A stretch of DNA of 64,000 nt from Variovorax sp. YR216 (GTDB lineage: Bacteria; Pseudomonadota; Gammaproteobacteria; Burkholderiales; Burkholderiaceae_C): positions 124,001 to 188,000 of the forward strand of contig NZ_FNRO01000010.1 of NCBI RefSeq assembly GCF_900107745.1, written 5' to 3'. Both the position numbers and the translations under genes were made by a program. Of the stretch, positions 1 through 8,557 are shown piece after piece. Each line of letters opens with the position of its first letter. The stretch's first letter is position 1. A model generated the notes under the pieces. It did no database searches and was not told where the DNA came from. It saw only the letters and a program-made list of their open reading frames with translations.

Positions 1-1
1 G

Positions 2-892
2 CGCGGCGGCAAGATGCTGCGCTCCACGCTCTGCATCGCCGCCGCACGCGCCTTCGGCGCCGAGATGGAGGACGCCGTGCCGAGCGCGGTCGCGATCGAG
101 CTGATGCACAACGCGCTCCTGATCCATGACGACATCCAGGACGCCAGCGAGCAGCGCCGAGGCCGGCCGACGCTGCACATGCTGCATGGCGTGCCGCTCG
201 CGCTGAATGCGGGGGACGCGCTGAGCCTTTTGAGCGTGCGTCCGCTCAAGGACAACACCATGCGGCTCGGCCCGATGCTGGCGCGACGCATCCTCGAGGA
301 GACCGAGCACGTCGCCTGGGAGACCACCGAGGGCCAGGCGCTGGAGCTCGGCTGGCGGCGCGACAACCGCGTGGACATCACCGAGGACGACTACCTGCTG
401 ATGGTGCTGAAGAAGACCTGCTGGCTGACGACGATCCATCCCCTGCGGCTCGGCGGACTGATCGGCACGCGCGGCAAGGAGCCGCTGGACCGGCTCTTCA
501 CCTTCGGCTTCCTGCTCGGCGCGACCTTCCAGATCCAGGACGATGTGCTCAACCTGGAGGCACACGCGCGCTACGGCAAGGAGCAGGACGGCGACCTCGC
601 CGAGGGCAAGCGCACGTTGATGGTGATCGAGGCTCTGCGGCGCAGCGACGGCGCGGAACGCGACCGCGCGATTGAGCTCTTGCAGCAGCCCGTGCGCGGC
701 GAGGCTGACGTGCAATGGCTGCATCGCTGGATCGAGCGGCACGAGGCGCTCGACTACGCGCGCAGCGCGGCGCGCGCGCTGGCCGGTGCGGCGCGCTACG
801 AGTACGAGAAGACCTTCGCCCACCTGCCGGATTCGAAGGACCGCCGCTTCCTGTGGGAGATCATTCCCTGGACGCTGGACCGCGTGCATTGA
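2..892 (+). CDS. Polyprenyl (geranylgeranyl-type) diphosphate synthase, 5'-truncated by window edge
   Basis: Trans-prenyltransferase that would condense isopentenyl diphosphate with an allylic diphosphate. The frame is open to the left edge, and the first residues visible (RGGKMLRS) match the GG(K/R)xxRP substrate-binding motif, so only the N-terminus is missing. The first aspartate-rich motif is DDIQD (about 40 residues in). The second region reads QIQDDVLN and continues with GKEQDGDLAEGKRTL; its last acidic position is Asn rather than Asp, which occurs in some GGPP-synthase-like proteins. The stop at 890-892 is 16 bases before the next start, so it is probably cotranscribed with the two downstream genes. 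The chain length of the product cannot be told from sequence by eye. Confidence 0.9.
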   Translation, partial: RGGKMLRSTLCIAAARAFGAEMEDAVPSAVAIELMHNALLIHDDIQDASEQRRGRPTLHMLHGVPLALNAGDALSLLSVRPLKDNTMRLGPMLARRILEETEHVAWETTEGQALELGWRRDNRVDITEDDYLLMVLKKTCWLTTIHPLRLGGLIGTRGKEPLDRLFTFGFLLGATFQIQDDVLNLEAHARYGKEQDGDLAEGKRTLMVIEALRRSDGAERDRAIELLQQPVRGEADVQWLHRWIERHEALDYARSAARALAGAARYEYEKTFAHLPDSKDRRFLWEIIPWTLDRVH

Positions 893-908
893 CCGATGGA
901 GTGCCGAC

Positions 909-2117
909 ATGACCCCACGAGTTCTGCTCTATGGCGCGACCGGCTACTCAGGCAGGCTGATCGCGGAGGAGGCGGCGAGACGATGGGGCAACATGGCCAG
1001 TCCGACGCGAAGCGCGCAGCTCGTCCTGGGCGCGCGAAACGCGACCGAGCTGGGGCGCCTGTGCAGGAAGTTGAAGCTCGAAGGCCTGGAGCTTGCGCTC
1101 GACAACCGGACCACAGTCGTGAGGGCGCTTTCGGGCTTTCAGCTCGTCATCAATGCGGCGGGGCCTTTCGCGTTGACCGCCGAGCGTCTGGCCAAGTCCG
1201 CGCTCGATGCGAGGTGCCACTACGTGGACATCACCGGCGAGACCGATGTCTACCGGCGCCTCGATGATCTTGGATTCATCGCCTACCAGCGCCGACTCGT
1301 GGTCGTGTGCGGCGCGGGCGAGGTGTCCGCTGCGAGTGACGTTCTTGTCGACGGCGCGTTGCAGGAGCTAAAGCGCAAGGGAAATCTGAATCCTTCGGAG
1401 GTGGGCGCGATCCGGATCGCGGTGCCGCGCCTGGAGGCACAGTCGCGCGGCAGTGCGCGCACCGCGATACGCTGGGTGCGCGAGCAGGTGCCGGTGGCGC
1501 GCGCAAGCTCGGCAGACCCCAAGCAGCCCTATGCCCGCTTGCAGCACGTTCCGATCGGGCAGCTCGAACGCAGCTTCGACTTCGGCGGAAAGAAGGGACG
1601 GTGCATCGCATCGGGCGTCGCGCTCATCGACGTGATGAGCGCAATGCGGACCGCCAGGCGCCGAGAGGTCGTTGCACGCACGATCGAGGTGTACATGGCA
1701 ATGAACGCGGTCGAGCGTTCGTCCTACCAATGGGCCGCGATCGCATCGCCCTGGCTCAACCTGCCATTGCCGCTGCGATGGAGCGAGATGTTGGCGGACC
1801 AGCTGCCCGAAGGCCCCTCGCCAAGAGAACGCGAGCGCGATCGCCACACCGTGCTGCTCGAGATCGAGGACGCCCGCCTCCAGACCGTGATCGACTGGCA
1901 GCTCGACACGCCGAACTGTTACGACTTCACGGCCCGAAGCGTGGTGGCGGTTGCGAAGAGGATCCTGTGCGCGACGGCGGACGAGATCGATGCGTCGTTG
2001 CGCGGCTGGCGGACGCCGGCGGAGTTGCTGGATGCGCAGGCGCTACTCGAGGCGTCCCCGAACGATGAGATGCCCTATCCATTCACGGACAGCTCGCTGA
2101 CCCGCAGGAAGGGATAG
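909..2117 (+). CDS. Saccharopine dehydrogenase-like NAD(P)-binding reductase (trans-acting enoyl reductase family)
   Basis: A 402-residue protein opening with MTPRVLLYGATGYSGRL, a Rossmann nucleotide-binding loop of the GATGYxG type, close to saccharopine dehydrogenase-like proteins and mycobacterial trans-acting enoyl reductases. A GAGEVSAASDVL segment near residue 140 fits the same fold. The ATG at 909 has a GGAG seven bases upstream; an in-frame extension exists further 5' but would overlap the prenyl synthase and lacks family sequence. It sits between a prenyl diphosphate synthase and an acetoacetate-decarboxylase-like gene 5 bases downstream. By inference it could reduce a prenyl-derived or polyketide-like intermediate. 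The substrate is unknown. Confidence 0.75.
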   Translation: MTPRVLLYGATGYSGRLIAEEAARRWGNMASPTRSAQLVLGARNATELGRLCRKLKLEGLELALDNRTTVVRALSGFQLVINAAGPFALTAERLAKSALDARCHYVDITGETDVYRRLDDLGFIAYQRRLVVVCGAGEVSAASDVLVDGALQELKRKGNLNPSEVGAIRIAVPRLEAQSRGSARTAIRWVREQVPVARASSADPKQPYARLQHVPIGQLERSFDFGGKKGRCIASGVALIDVMSAMRTARRREVVARTIEVYMAMNAVERSSYQWAAIASPWLNLPLPLRWSEMLADQLPEGPSPRERERDRHTVLLEIEDARLQTVIDWQLDTPNCYDFTARSVVAVAKRILCATADEIDASLRGWRTPAELLDAQALLEASPNDEMPYPFTDSSLTRRKG

Positions 2118-2122
2118 ATGCG

Positions 2123-3994
2123 ATGACGGCGCCTCTGGAATTCCAACTTGCGACCTACGAGCTCGACCCGGATTGGGGGACGGATCCGGCGTCCCTCGGG
2201 CCCGTCCTGGGCCCGCTGATCAATGACGGACAGAACCCCTTCCTCGTGGTCGAGGTGGTCTCCGATCAGAAGAACGACTCGTTCGCCGTGGCCGTCTCGG
2301 TCGCCTTCGGCGACCCCAAAGAGCCGCCCAGCAAACTCACCTGCTGGCTTGCCTACAGCAACCAGGTGCAGTGGTGCGACGAGGCCCGCAAGGTGGGCTT
2401 CCCCATCGTGGAAGCCGACATCGCCTGCGGCGCGAATGCCCAGACGCTCACGATCCATGCCGCCCGATATGCATTGAGCGACGAGCCGGACGGCAAGGAG
2501 TTCGGCATCCCGGCCGCATTGAGCGTCGGCCCCTTGCTCGTGATCGAGCGGCCGATGCTGGGCAATTCCGCGCGGGGCACGCCCGCGGGCACGCTTGCAC
2601 TGAATCCGACGTACGAGAAGTTCAGGGTGGTTCCCGATGCGGCGGACGCGGGCAGCTCGGTGCTCGTGCGGCCGTCGCCCTGGGCGCCGGTCCGCACGCT
2701 CACGGCGATCTTCGAGAGCGGTGCCGGGCTCAGTTCGGCGGCGGCATGGTATCCGGCGCTGCAGCGCCTGTTGGGCAACGGAAAGCGCGACTGCCGCGTG
2801 GCATGGGCCGGCACGATCGCGAATCCGCTCAACCGCCCGGCATCTGCGCCGGTGCCGGCTGCACCGGTTGCGCCGGCCGCACCGGCGCTCGCCCGTGGCG
2901 GGCCGCCGAGCAAGCCGGGTGGTATGGCGACGCGCCCGACGTGGTCGGCCGCGCCTCGACGGGACCTGTTCGGCCCGCCGAAGTTCGCCTTCGACGATGT
3001 CGAACTGGTCGGCTTCCGCGTCGATCTCTCGGACGTGCCCGGTGTGATGGACGAGCTCAACCGCATGGTCGACGGTTTGAACTTCCATACCCGCGGCGAC
3101 ATGCGCTACGCCGACGATTTCCGCTACGAGGTGGCGACGCCCTGGCTGGTCATCGAGCTGCTGCGCTATCGCAAGATGCGGCTCACGAAGAACTGGCCGC
3201 CCGTGCGCACGCTGGACTACCAGGCGCAGCACGAACTGCTCCTGCGCGTCCTCGTCGGTCGGGTGGATGACGACACGGCCCAGGCGCGCGACGCGGCCAT
3301 CTACGTGCCCGCCATCTTCGTGGACAACCCGTGGTCGAAGGCGCTCGGCAGGGAAGTGCAGGGCTTCGACAAGGTGCTGGCGTCCTTCTGCACCACGAGC
3401 GGTGGGGGCCCATGCCGGCGCCTCACGATGGACGGCAGGCTCGACGCCGCAAGCACGCAGCGGGTTCCGCTGATGCAGGTCGACCGGGTCTCGCTGGTCA
3501 GGCGGGTCGGGGAACTCGTCGAGAAGGAGGCGGTCGTCCTGAACATCGACTATGGCCGCGGCGTCGACCTGACCGACCGGGACTTCGAGCAGGTCGATCT
3601 GCGCGGCGTCGCGGGCCGCATGACGCCGCTCACCGGCCCGTGGCGACAGAGCGATTTCGATGCCACGGAGTTCCGGCGTGCATTCGCGCGGCCCGTGCTC
3701 GCGCGGGGCTTTGGCGGGTTCCGTTCGCTGCAGATTTCTCCGGTCGACGAGGACCCTCGCATCAACGAGGTGGGCAAGACCTGGATCTATGGATCGATGC
3801 GCACCAAGGACCTGCGCTACCGCTTCCCGACGGGCGTCGCATCGCTCGAGCTGCCGGATTGCAAGAACGCGCCGCCGGCATGGAAGAAGCTGCGCGAACT
3901 GATGCGCGACGGGAAGATGAGCTTCCCGACCGGCTGCTGGTATCGCGCTCAGTGCTCGATGGTGCTGTCCATCGAGGACGGGCTGCGCTGGTAG
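2123..3994 (+). CDS. Large protein with acetoacetate decarboxylase-like C-terminal region
   Basis: A 623-residue protein with no signal peptide. Residues 1 to about 240 are unrecognised, then comes an Ala/Pro-rich linker (about 240-275, repeated PVAPAAP-like). In the C-terminal half, residues about 390-420 include YVPAIFVDNP and GREVQGFDKVL, which resembles the acetoacetate decarboxylase family motif around its Schiff-base lysine (GRExxGfPK); Lys417 would be the equivalent, with Asp in place of Pro before it. This family also includes enzymes acting in secondary metabolism. It starts 5 bases after the reductase gene and is probably cotranscribed. Its 3' end overlaps the convergent cyclase gene by 46 bases. 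Function remains open; the family link is my reading of one motif. Confidence 0.6.
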   Translation: MTAPLEFQLATYELDPDWGTDPASLGPVLGPLINDGQNPFLVVEVVSDQKNDSFAVAVSVAFGDPKEPPSKLTCWLAYSNQVQWCDEARKVGFPIVEADIACGANAQTLTIHAARYALSDEPDGKEFGIPAALSVGPLLVIERPMLGNSARGTPAGTLALNPTYEKFRVVPDAADAGSSVLVRPSPWAPVRTLTAIFESGAGLSSAAAWYPALQRLLGNGKRDCRVAWAGTIANPLNRPASAPVPAAPVAPAAPALARGGPPSKPGGMATRPTWSAAPRRDLFGPPKFAFDDVELVGFRVDLSDVPGVMDELNRMVDGLNFHTRGDMRYADDFRYEVATPWLVIELLRYRKMRLTKNWPPVRTLDYQAQHELLLRVLVGRVDDDTAQARDAAIYVPAIFVDNPWSKALGREVQGFDKVLASFCTTSGGGPCRRLTMDGRLDAASTQRVPLMQVDRVSLVRRVGELVEKEAVVLNIDYGRGVDLTDRDFEQVDLRGVAGRMTPLTGPWRQSDFDATEFRRAFARPVLARGFGGFRSLQISPVDEDPRINEVGKTWIYGSMRTKDLRYRFPTGVASLELPDCKNAPPAWKKLRELMRDGKMSFPTGCWYRAQCSMVLSIEDGLRW

Positions 3995-6900
3995 ATCAAC
4001 GCCGTCGCGTCGTCCATCGCGATATCGGGGATCGCCGCGCGTACGCCGGCCCAGGCCTCGTGGATCCAGTTGACCGACATCGTCTGCAATACCTGTCCGT
4101 CGAGCGCGAGCTGCGCCGCCAGATCGCGTTGCGGATCGTCCGACGTCAGGCCGCGATGCCGCAGCAGCAGCAGGCCCGCGCGCAGCGCCAGCGTGGGTGC
4201 GTTGATGTCGATGCCTTCCTGCATGGCTTCGAGCAGCAGGCGATCGATGCGGGCCGGATCACTGTCGAGTTCGGCGGCGAGGATCAGCAGTTCGCCGCGG
4301 ATGAAGGACTCGTCGGTGCGTTCGACATGTTCGAGCGCCTCGGCGACCGTGGCGCGCGCGCTGTCCGGGTCGCCCGCCATCCGCTGTCCGCGCGCAATGC
4401 CCCAGCGGAAGTAGCCTGAATTGACCTCCGCGCCGGCCATGAGGAAACCTTGCAGCGCGCCCTGGAGCATGGCCAGAGCCTCGGGTGCGGGGGCCTTCGA
4501 GACCGCGGCGATGCAGCCTTGCATCGTGGCGGTGGCGAGCCAGATCCGCAGTCCGAACTTCTCGCTCGCGGCGTAGCACTGCTGCGCATGCATCTGGGCC
4601 TCGTCCCAGCGCCGCTGCAGGTTGCGCAGGCCGGCCGCCCAGCCGTGCACGTAGGCCAGGTCGAAGGGGCGCTGAAGGCCCTGCGCAAAGGTGAGGGCCT
4701 CCTGCACGACGGCTTCGGCCGTGTCGGCGTCGCCCTGCGCCCAGGCGGTATTGCCGAGAAAGGCGAGCGCAGCCGTCACCGGATGCTGCGGTGAGGTGTA
4801 TCGGAACGGATGCTCCAGCGTCTTGCCGATGCGGATGGCACTCTCCAGCGCCGCGCGCCCCTTCCTTGTCTCGCCGAGGTAGCAGTCGGTGTAGCCGCGA
4901 AAGCTCAAGGCCTCGACTTCGAAATCGGGGATGTTGGCCTTGGCAGCCAGGTCCATGCACTGCGCCGCCAGCGCACCGGCCGTGGTCATCTGGCCGCGCA
5001 CGAAATAGAAGGCGGCGAGTCCGCGCGCGATCGGGAAGAGTGCTGTCGCATCGCCACCTTCGCTGCAGATGCTGTGCGCCTCGCGGTAGGTCTGCTCCAC
5101 TTCGGGCGCACCGTAGCCGAGCACCGCCGAGAGCGCGGCGCCCATGATGCTGAGGAGCAGCAGCTTGAGTTGCGCGCGCTCCTCGGCCTGCGGCACCGAT
5201 GCGACCCATTGAAGCCCTTGTTCCGCGTAGGCGCGCGATTCGAGGTAAGCCGCACGCGATGCGGTGGCCACTGCCGCTTCGTAGAGGCAGCGGACACCCT
5301 CGGCGAAGCGTTCGGCCGAGAGCAGGTGATGCGCCAGCGCGTCGGGCGTGCACTCGTCGGCCGTGCCCAGGCCGGACCTCAGCAGGTCGGCCACGCGCGA
5401 ATGCAGTTCCTTCTGCCGCGAGGCCATCATCGAGTCGTACACGGCCTCCTGGATCAGGCCGTGCCTGAAGCGCAGCACGGGCACGCCCGCCACGAACTCC
5501 TGATTCAACAGTCCGAGGTCGATCACCTCGGCAAGCGCCGAGGGAACGTCGGGGGCGTCGGTGGCAGCGTTCATCATCAATTGCAGCGACACCTCGCGGC
5601 CTATCACCGAAGCCGCATGAATGATCGGGACCACCGAAGGCGAACGGTCCATGCGGCTCTGCACGATCGTCTTGAGAATGGCCGGGACGCGGTCCTTCGC
5701 GTCATGGGGCTCCCCGGAGTGCATCGCGCCGAGGTCGGCCTGATGCAGCGCGTCGTAGGCCAGCTCCTCGATGACCAGCGGCAGCCCTTCGGCGCGTGCG
5801 ACCACGGCCGCGATCTGTTCGTCGGAGAGCGGCTGCTGCGATGCGGCGCGGCGCGCAATCATCGCGGCGTGCGCATCGTCCAGCGGCTGGAGTTCGATGC
5901 GGGTGCAGTGCGCCAGAAGGGCGGCGTCGAAGTGGCTCGTCGCGGCAGGCGGGAATCTCGATGTGAGCAGAAGCAGCATCGGAAGTCCGCCGGCGGCCTT
6001 GGCCACGCGCGCGAGCAGGCCGAGCGTCGTCGCGTCGGCCCAATGCAGATCCTCGACGCAAAGCACCGTGGGGCCGCGCTGTGCGAAGGACACAAGAACT
6101 TCGCACAAGAGCGCGATCGTGCGCTCGCGCAGGGCGTCCGGCTCCATGGCGGCATGCTCGGCCGGCGGGGGCAGGCCGAGCAGGCCCGCGGCAAGGCCCA
6201 TCGCCGCTTCGAGCCGCTCTTCGGGGACGATCGCGCCGAGGAAGGCATGGGCTTTCGCGAGCCGCTCTTCATCGCCGTCGGTGACGTGAATCCCGGCCTG
6301 GCTGCGCAGCAGCACACCCACCGGAAACAACGGGCTGCGCTCGCTGCGCGCCACGCAATGCATTTCCAGTAATTTCCCCCGGGACGACAGGTCCTTCGCC
6401 GCGAAGTAGCGTGCGAGCGAGGACTTGCCGATACCCGGCTCGCCACTGACCCATACGATGCGGCCATCGCCCGATTGCACCGTCTGCCAGCAATCCCTGA
6501 TTTGCTGGAGCTCCTCGTCACGGCCGATCGGCGCCATGACCTGCGCGGCCTCGTCGTGGTGCCGCGCCTCGAAGCGGGACACCACGGCGGTCTCGCCCAC
6601 GGCTTCCCACACCTGCACCGGGCGATCGACGTTCTTGAGCGTGTGCGGGCCGAGTTCGCGGTAGGCGAAGAATTCGCCGGCGAGCCGCCGCGTCTCGGCG
6701 TCGATCAGGATCGCACTCGCAGAAGCCAGGCTCTGCAGCCGGTGCGCGCGGTCCGGCACGGGGCCGAGCAGTGCAAGCTCCCGGTTCGTCGCCGCCTCGA
6801 TCGCGCCGGCCATCACGATGGTTCCCGATGCGGCACCGACCCGCAGCGCCAGCGGTTCACCTGCGACCTGGATGCGGGCAGCGATGTCGCGTACCAGTTC

Positions 6901-7245
6901 GAGCGCCGTCCTCAGCGCGCATTCCGCTGCATCCTCTCCGCCCGCCGGATAGCCGAACAAGAGGAAGGCACCGTCACCCTCCGTTCGATTCACGTAGCCG
7001 GAATAGCGCTTGGTCGTCTCCGAGACGAAGCGCCAATAGCGCCCATACAGATCGACGAGCGCGTCGGAGTCGAGGTGCATCGAAAGCGCGCCCGAGCCCA
7101 CGAGATCGCAGAAGACCACGGTTCCTTGACGGAGCTCGATCGAGGGCCGCGCCGACTGCGGCAGGCGTTCGCCGCAGCGCTCGCAGAAGCGGGCCAGCTT
7201 CCGGTTGGAGTGGTGGCACACAACACAAACCGATCGGATCGTCAT
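3949..7245 (-). CDS. Class III adenylate/guanylate cyclase-domain protein with AAA ATPase and TPR-like regions
   Basis: A 1098-residue signalling protein. It begins with a zinc-ribbon-like segment (C7, C10, C21, C24), then a class III nucleotide cyclase domain (about 38-200) in which both metal-binding aspartates are visible (FCDLVG, D47; EGDGAFLLFG, D91). An AAA/STAND-type ATPase follows: Walker A GEPGIGKSS at about 270 and Walker B VLCVEDLHWAD at about 395. The C-terminal half is Ala/Leu-rich helical repeats of TPR type. The ATG at 7245 is preferred because GGAG lies nine bases upstream; an upstream in-frame GTG at 7299 has no good ribosome site. It is divergent from the outer-membrane channel gene. 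Such proteins are presumed multi-input regulators; the activating signal is unknown. Confidence 0.88.
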   Translation of the reverse strand: MTIRSVCVVCHHSNRKLARFCERCGERLPQSARPSIELRQGTVVFCDLVGSGALSMHLDSDALVDLYGRYWRFVSETTKRYSGYVNRTEGDGAFLLFGYPAGGEDAAECALRTALELVRDIAARIQVAGEPLALRVGAASGTIVMAGAIEAATNRELALLGPVPDRAHRLQSLASASAILIDAETRRLAGEFFAYRELGPHTLKNVDRPVQVWEAVGETAVVSRFEARHHDEAAQVMAPIGRDEELQQIRDCWQTVQSGDGRIVWVSGEPGIGKSSLARYFAAKDLSSRGKLLEMHCVARSERSPLFPVGVLLRSQAGIHVTDGDEERLAKAHAFLGAIVPEERLEAAMGLAAGLLGLPPPAEHAAMEPDALRERTIALLCEVLVSFAQRGPTVLCVEDLHWADATTLGLLARVAKAAGGLPMLLLLTSRFPPAATSHFDAALLAHCTRIELQPLDDAHAAMIARRAASQQPLSDEQIAAVVARAEGLPLVIEELAYDALHQADLGAMHSGEPHDAKDRVPAILKTIVQSRMDRSPSVVPIIHAASVIGREVSLQLMMNAATDAPDVPSALAEVIDLGLLNQEFVAGVPVLRFRHGLIQEAVYDSMMASRQKELHSRVADLLRSGLGTADECTPDALAHHLLSAERFAEGVRCLYEAAVATASRAAYLESRAYAEQGLQWVASVPQAEERAQLKLLLLSIMGAALSAVLGYGAPEVEQTYREAHSICSEGGDATALFPIARGLAAFYFVRGQMTTAGALAAQCMDLAAKANIPDFEVEALSFRGYTDCYLGETRKGRAALESAIRIGKTLEHPFRYTSPQHPVTAALAFLGNTAWAQGDADTAEAVVQEALTFAQGLQRPFDLAYVHGWAAGLRNLQRRWDEAQMHAQQCYAASEKFGLRIWLATATMQGCIAAVSKAPAPEALAMLQGALQGFLMAGAEVNSGYFRWGIARGQRMAGDPDSARATVAEALEHVERTDESFIRGELLILAAELDSDPARIDRLLLEAMQEGIDINAPTLALRAGLLLLRHRGLTSDDPQRDLAAQLALDGQVLQTMSVNWIHEAWAGVRAAIPDIAMDDATALIYQRSPSSMDSTIEH

Positions 7246-7443
7246 GCTGGATAACTCCCGCCGTGGGGCGATGGCGCCAAAGTTTAGTCTTAAGTTCACT
7301 AAAGAGGGAGTGGCGATTGCAGAGGCGCTGCGGGCCGGCGCCTCCTACGGTTGGATGAGGGAGCCCGTTCCTCCAAGGGCGGGTGGTTTCCAAAGCGGTC
7401 CGGCCGCAAGCACAATCTGCGACTCCACGAGGAGGAGAACGCC

Positions 7444-8538
7444 ATGCAAGCCTGGAAGTTCGCTCGTCCTTGCGTCGCGGCAGCGGCGCTCGCCGCATGT
7501 GCCGGCGCCGCGTGGGCGCTTGAAAAAGCCGCGACTCATGCCGCGCTCGGGTTCACCGACTCGCTGCACGGCGCGGTGTTCGACCCCGGTTTCTATGTGC
7601 GGCTCGATCTGCTGGAGTACCGGACGACGCGGTACAACGACCAGGACGGCAATCGCGCTTACGCCAACTTCGGCCCCTCGCTTGCGCCCTACGGCGTTCC
7701 ACCGGGCACACCCGGCACCCGTGGCCCGGTGAATCTGGATGCGACGGGCACTTACGCGCAGCTCACCCTCTTCAAGCAGACCGAGACCGCGATCTCTTTC
7801 CTGGGCAGCGACACGCTGGGCTTCGGCGCCACCTTCCTGTACGGCGAACAGCACGTGGACCTCAATGCGACCGTACCCGTGTTCGCGGCGCTCGGGTTGT
7901 CGCCTTTCCGCGATCTGGGTTCGAACTCCGTGACCAGCTTTGGCGATACCGCCATCTTCCCGCTGTTCCTCGGCTGGAAATTCGGTGAACACCCACCATG
8001 GTCGATGACCGCAAACCCGCTGAACTTCTATGTGAAGACCGGCAGCTACGACCGCAATCGGGCGCAGAACATCGGTCGCAACTACAACAGCTGGGCGCCA
8101 CAGCTCGGAGTGACCTACTTCGACAAAGCCAAACAAGAGGGCTTCGGCGCGGGCCTCGAAGCCTCGGTGCTGTTCAACTACCTGCGCAACGGCACCAACA
8201 ACGACACCCACTACCGCAATGGCGACGAGTTCTTCGTGAGCTTCGGGCTGATGCAGTGGTTCAACGCCACCACGAAGGCCGGCATCTCCGGCTACTACTA
8301 CCGGCAGATCACGGACGACACGCGATACGGCGTGCCCGTGTTCTCCGCCGCGGACCCGCAGCCGGACCTCTTCAACAACGGCGTCGGCAACCGGGCGCAG
8401 GTCAGCGGCATCGGGCCGACCGTCGAATGGTTCCTGTATCCGCACTGGACGATCAACCTGCACTGGCACCACGAGTTCCAGTCCAGGAACCTGCCGCAGG
8501 CCGACCGTGTGTGGTTCAAGGCCGCTTACAAGTTCTGA
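7444..8538 (+). CDS. Outer-membrane channel, phenol-degradation meta-pathway transporter family
   Basis: A 364-residue exported protein. Residues 1-25 form a Sec signal peptide ending CAGAAWA. The mature part alternates aromatic and glycine-rich beta segments, contains SDTLGFGATFLYGEQ, and ends WFKAAYKF with a C-terminal Phe, as expected for an outer-membrane barrel. The overall pattern matches the MetA-pathway phenol-degradation transporter family (SphA-like). The ATG at 7444 is preceded by a very strong GAGGAGG ribosome site. It is a single gene, divergent from the cyclase/ATPase gene with about 200 bases between, so the two may share a regulatory region. The substrate is not deducible. Confidence 0.8.
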   Translation: MQAWKFARPCVAAAALAACAGAAWALEKAATHAALGFTDSLHGAVFDPGFYVRLDLLEYRTTRYNDQDGNRAYANFGPSLAPYGVPPGTPGTRGPVNLDATGTYAQLTLFKQTETAISFLGSDTLGFGATFLYGEQHVDLNATVPVFAALGLSPFRDLGSNSVTSFGDTAIFPLFLGWKFGEHPPWSMTANPLNFYVKTGSYDRNRAQNIGRNYNSWAPQLGVTYFDKAKQEGFGAGLEASVLFNYLRNGTNNDTHYRNGDEFFVSFGLMQWFNATTKAGISGYYYRQITDDTRYGVPVFSAADPQPDLFNNGVGNRAQVSGIGPTVEWFLYPHWTINLHWHHEFQSRNLPQADRVWFKAAYKF

Positions 8539-8557
8539 TGACTGACCGCGCAGGGCC

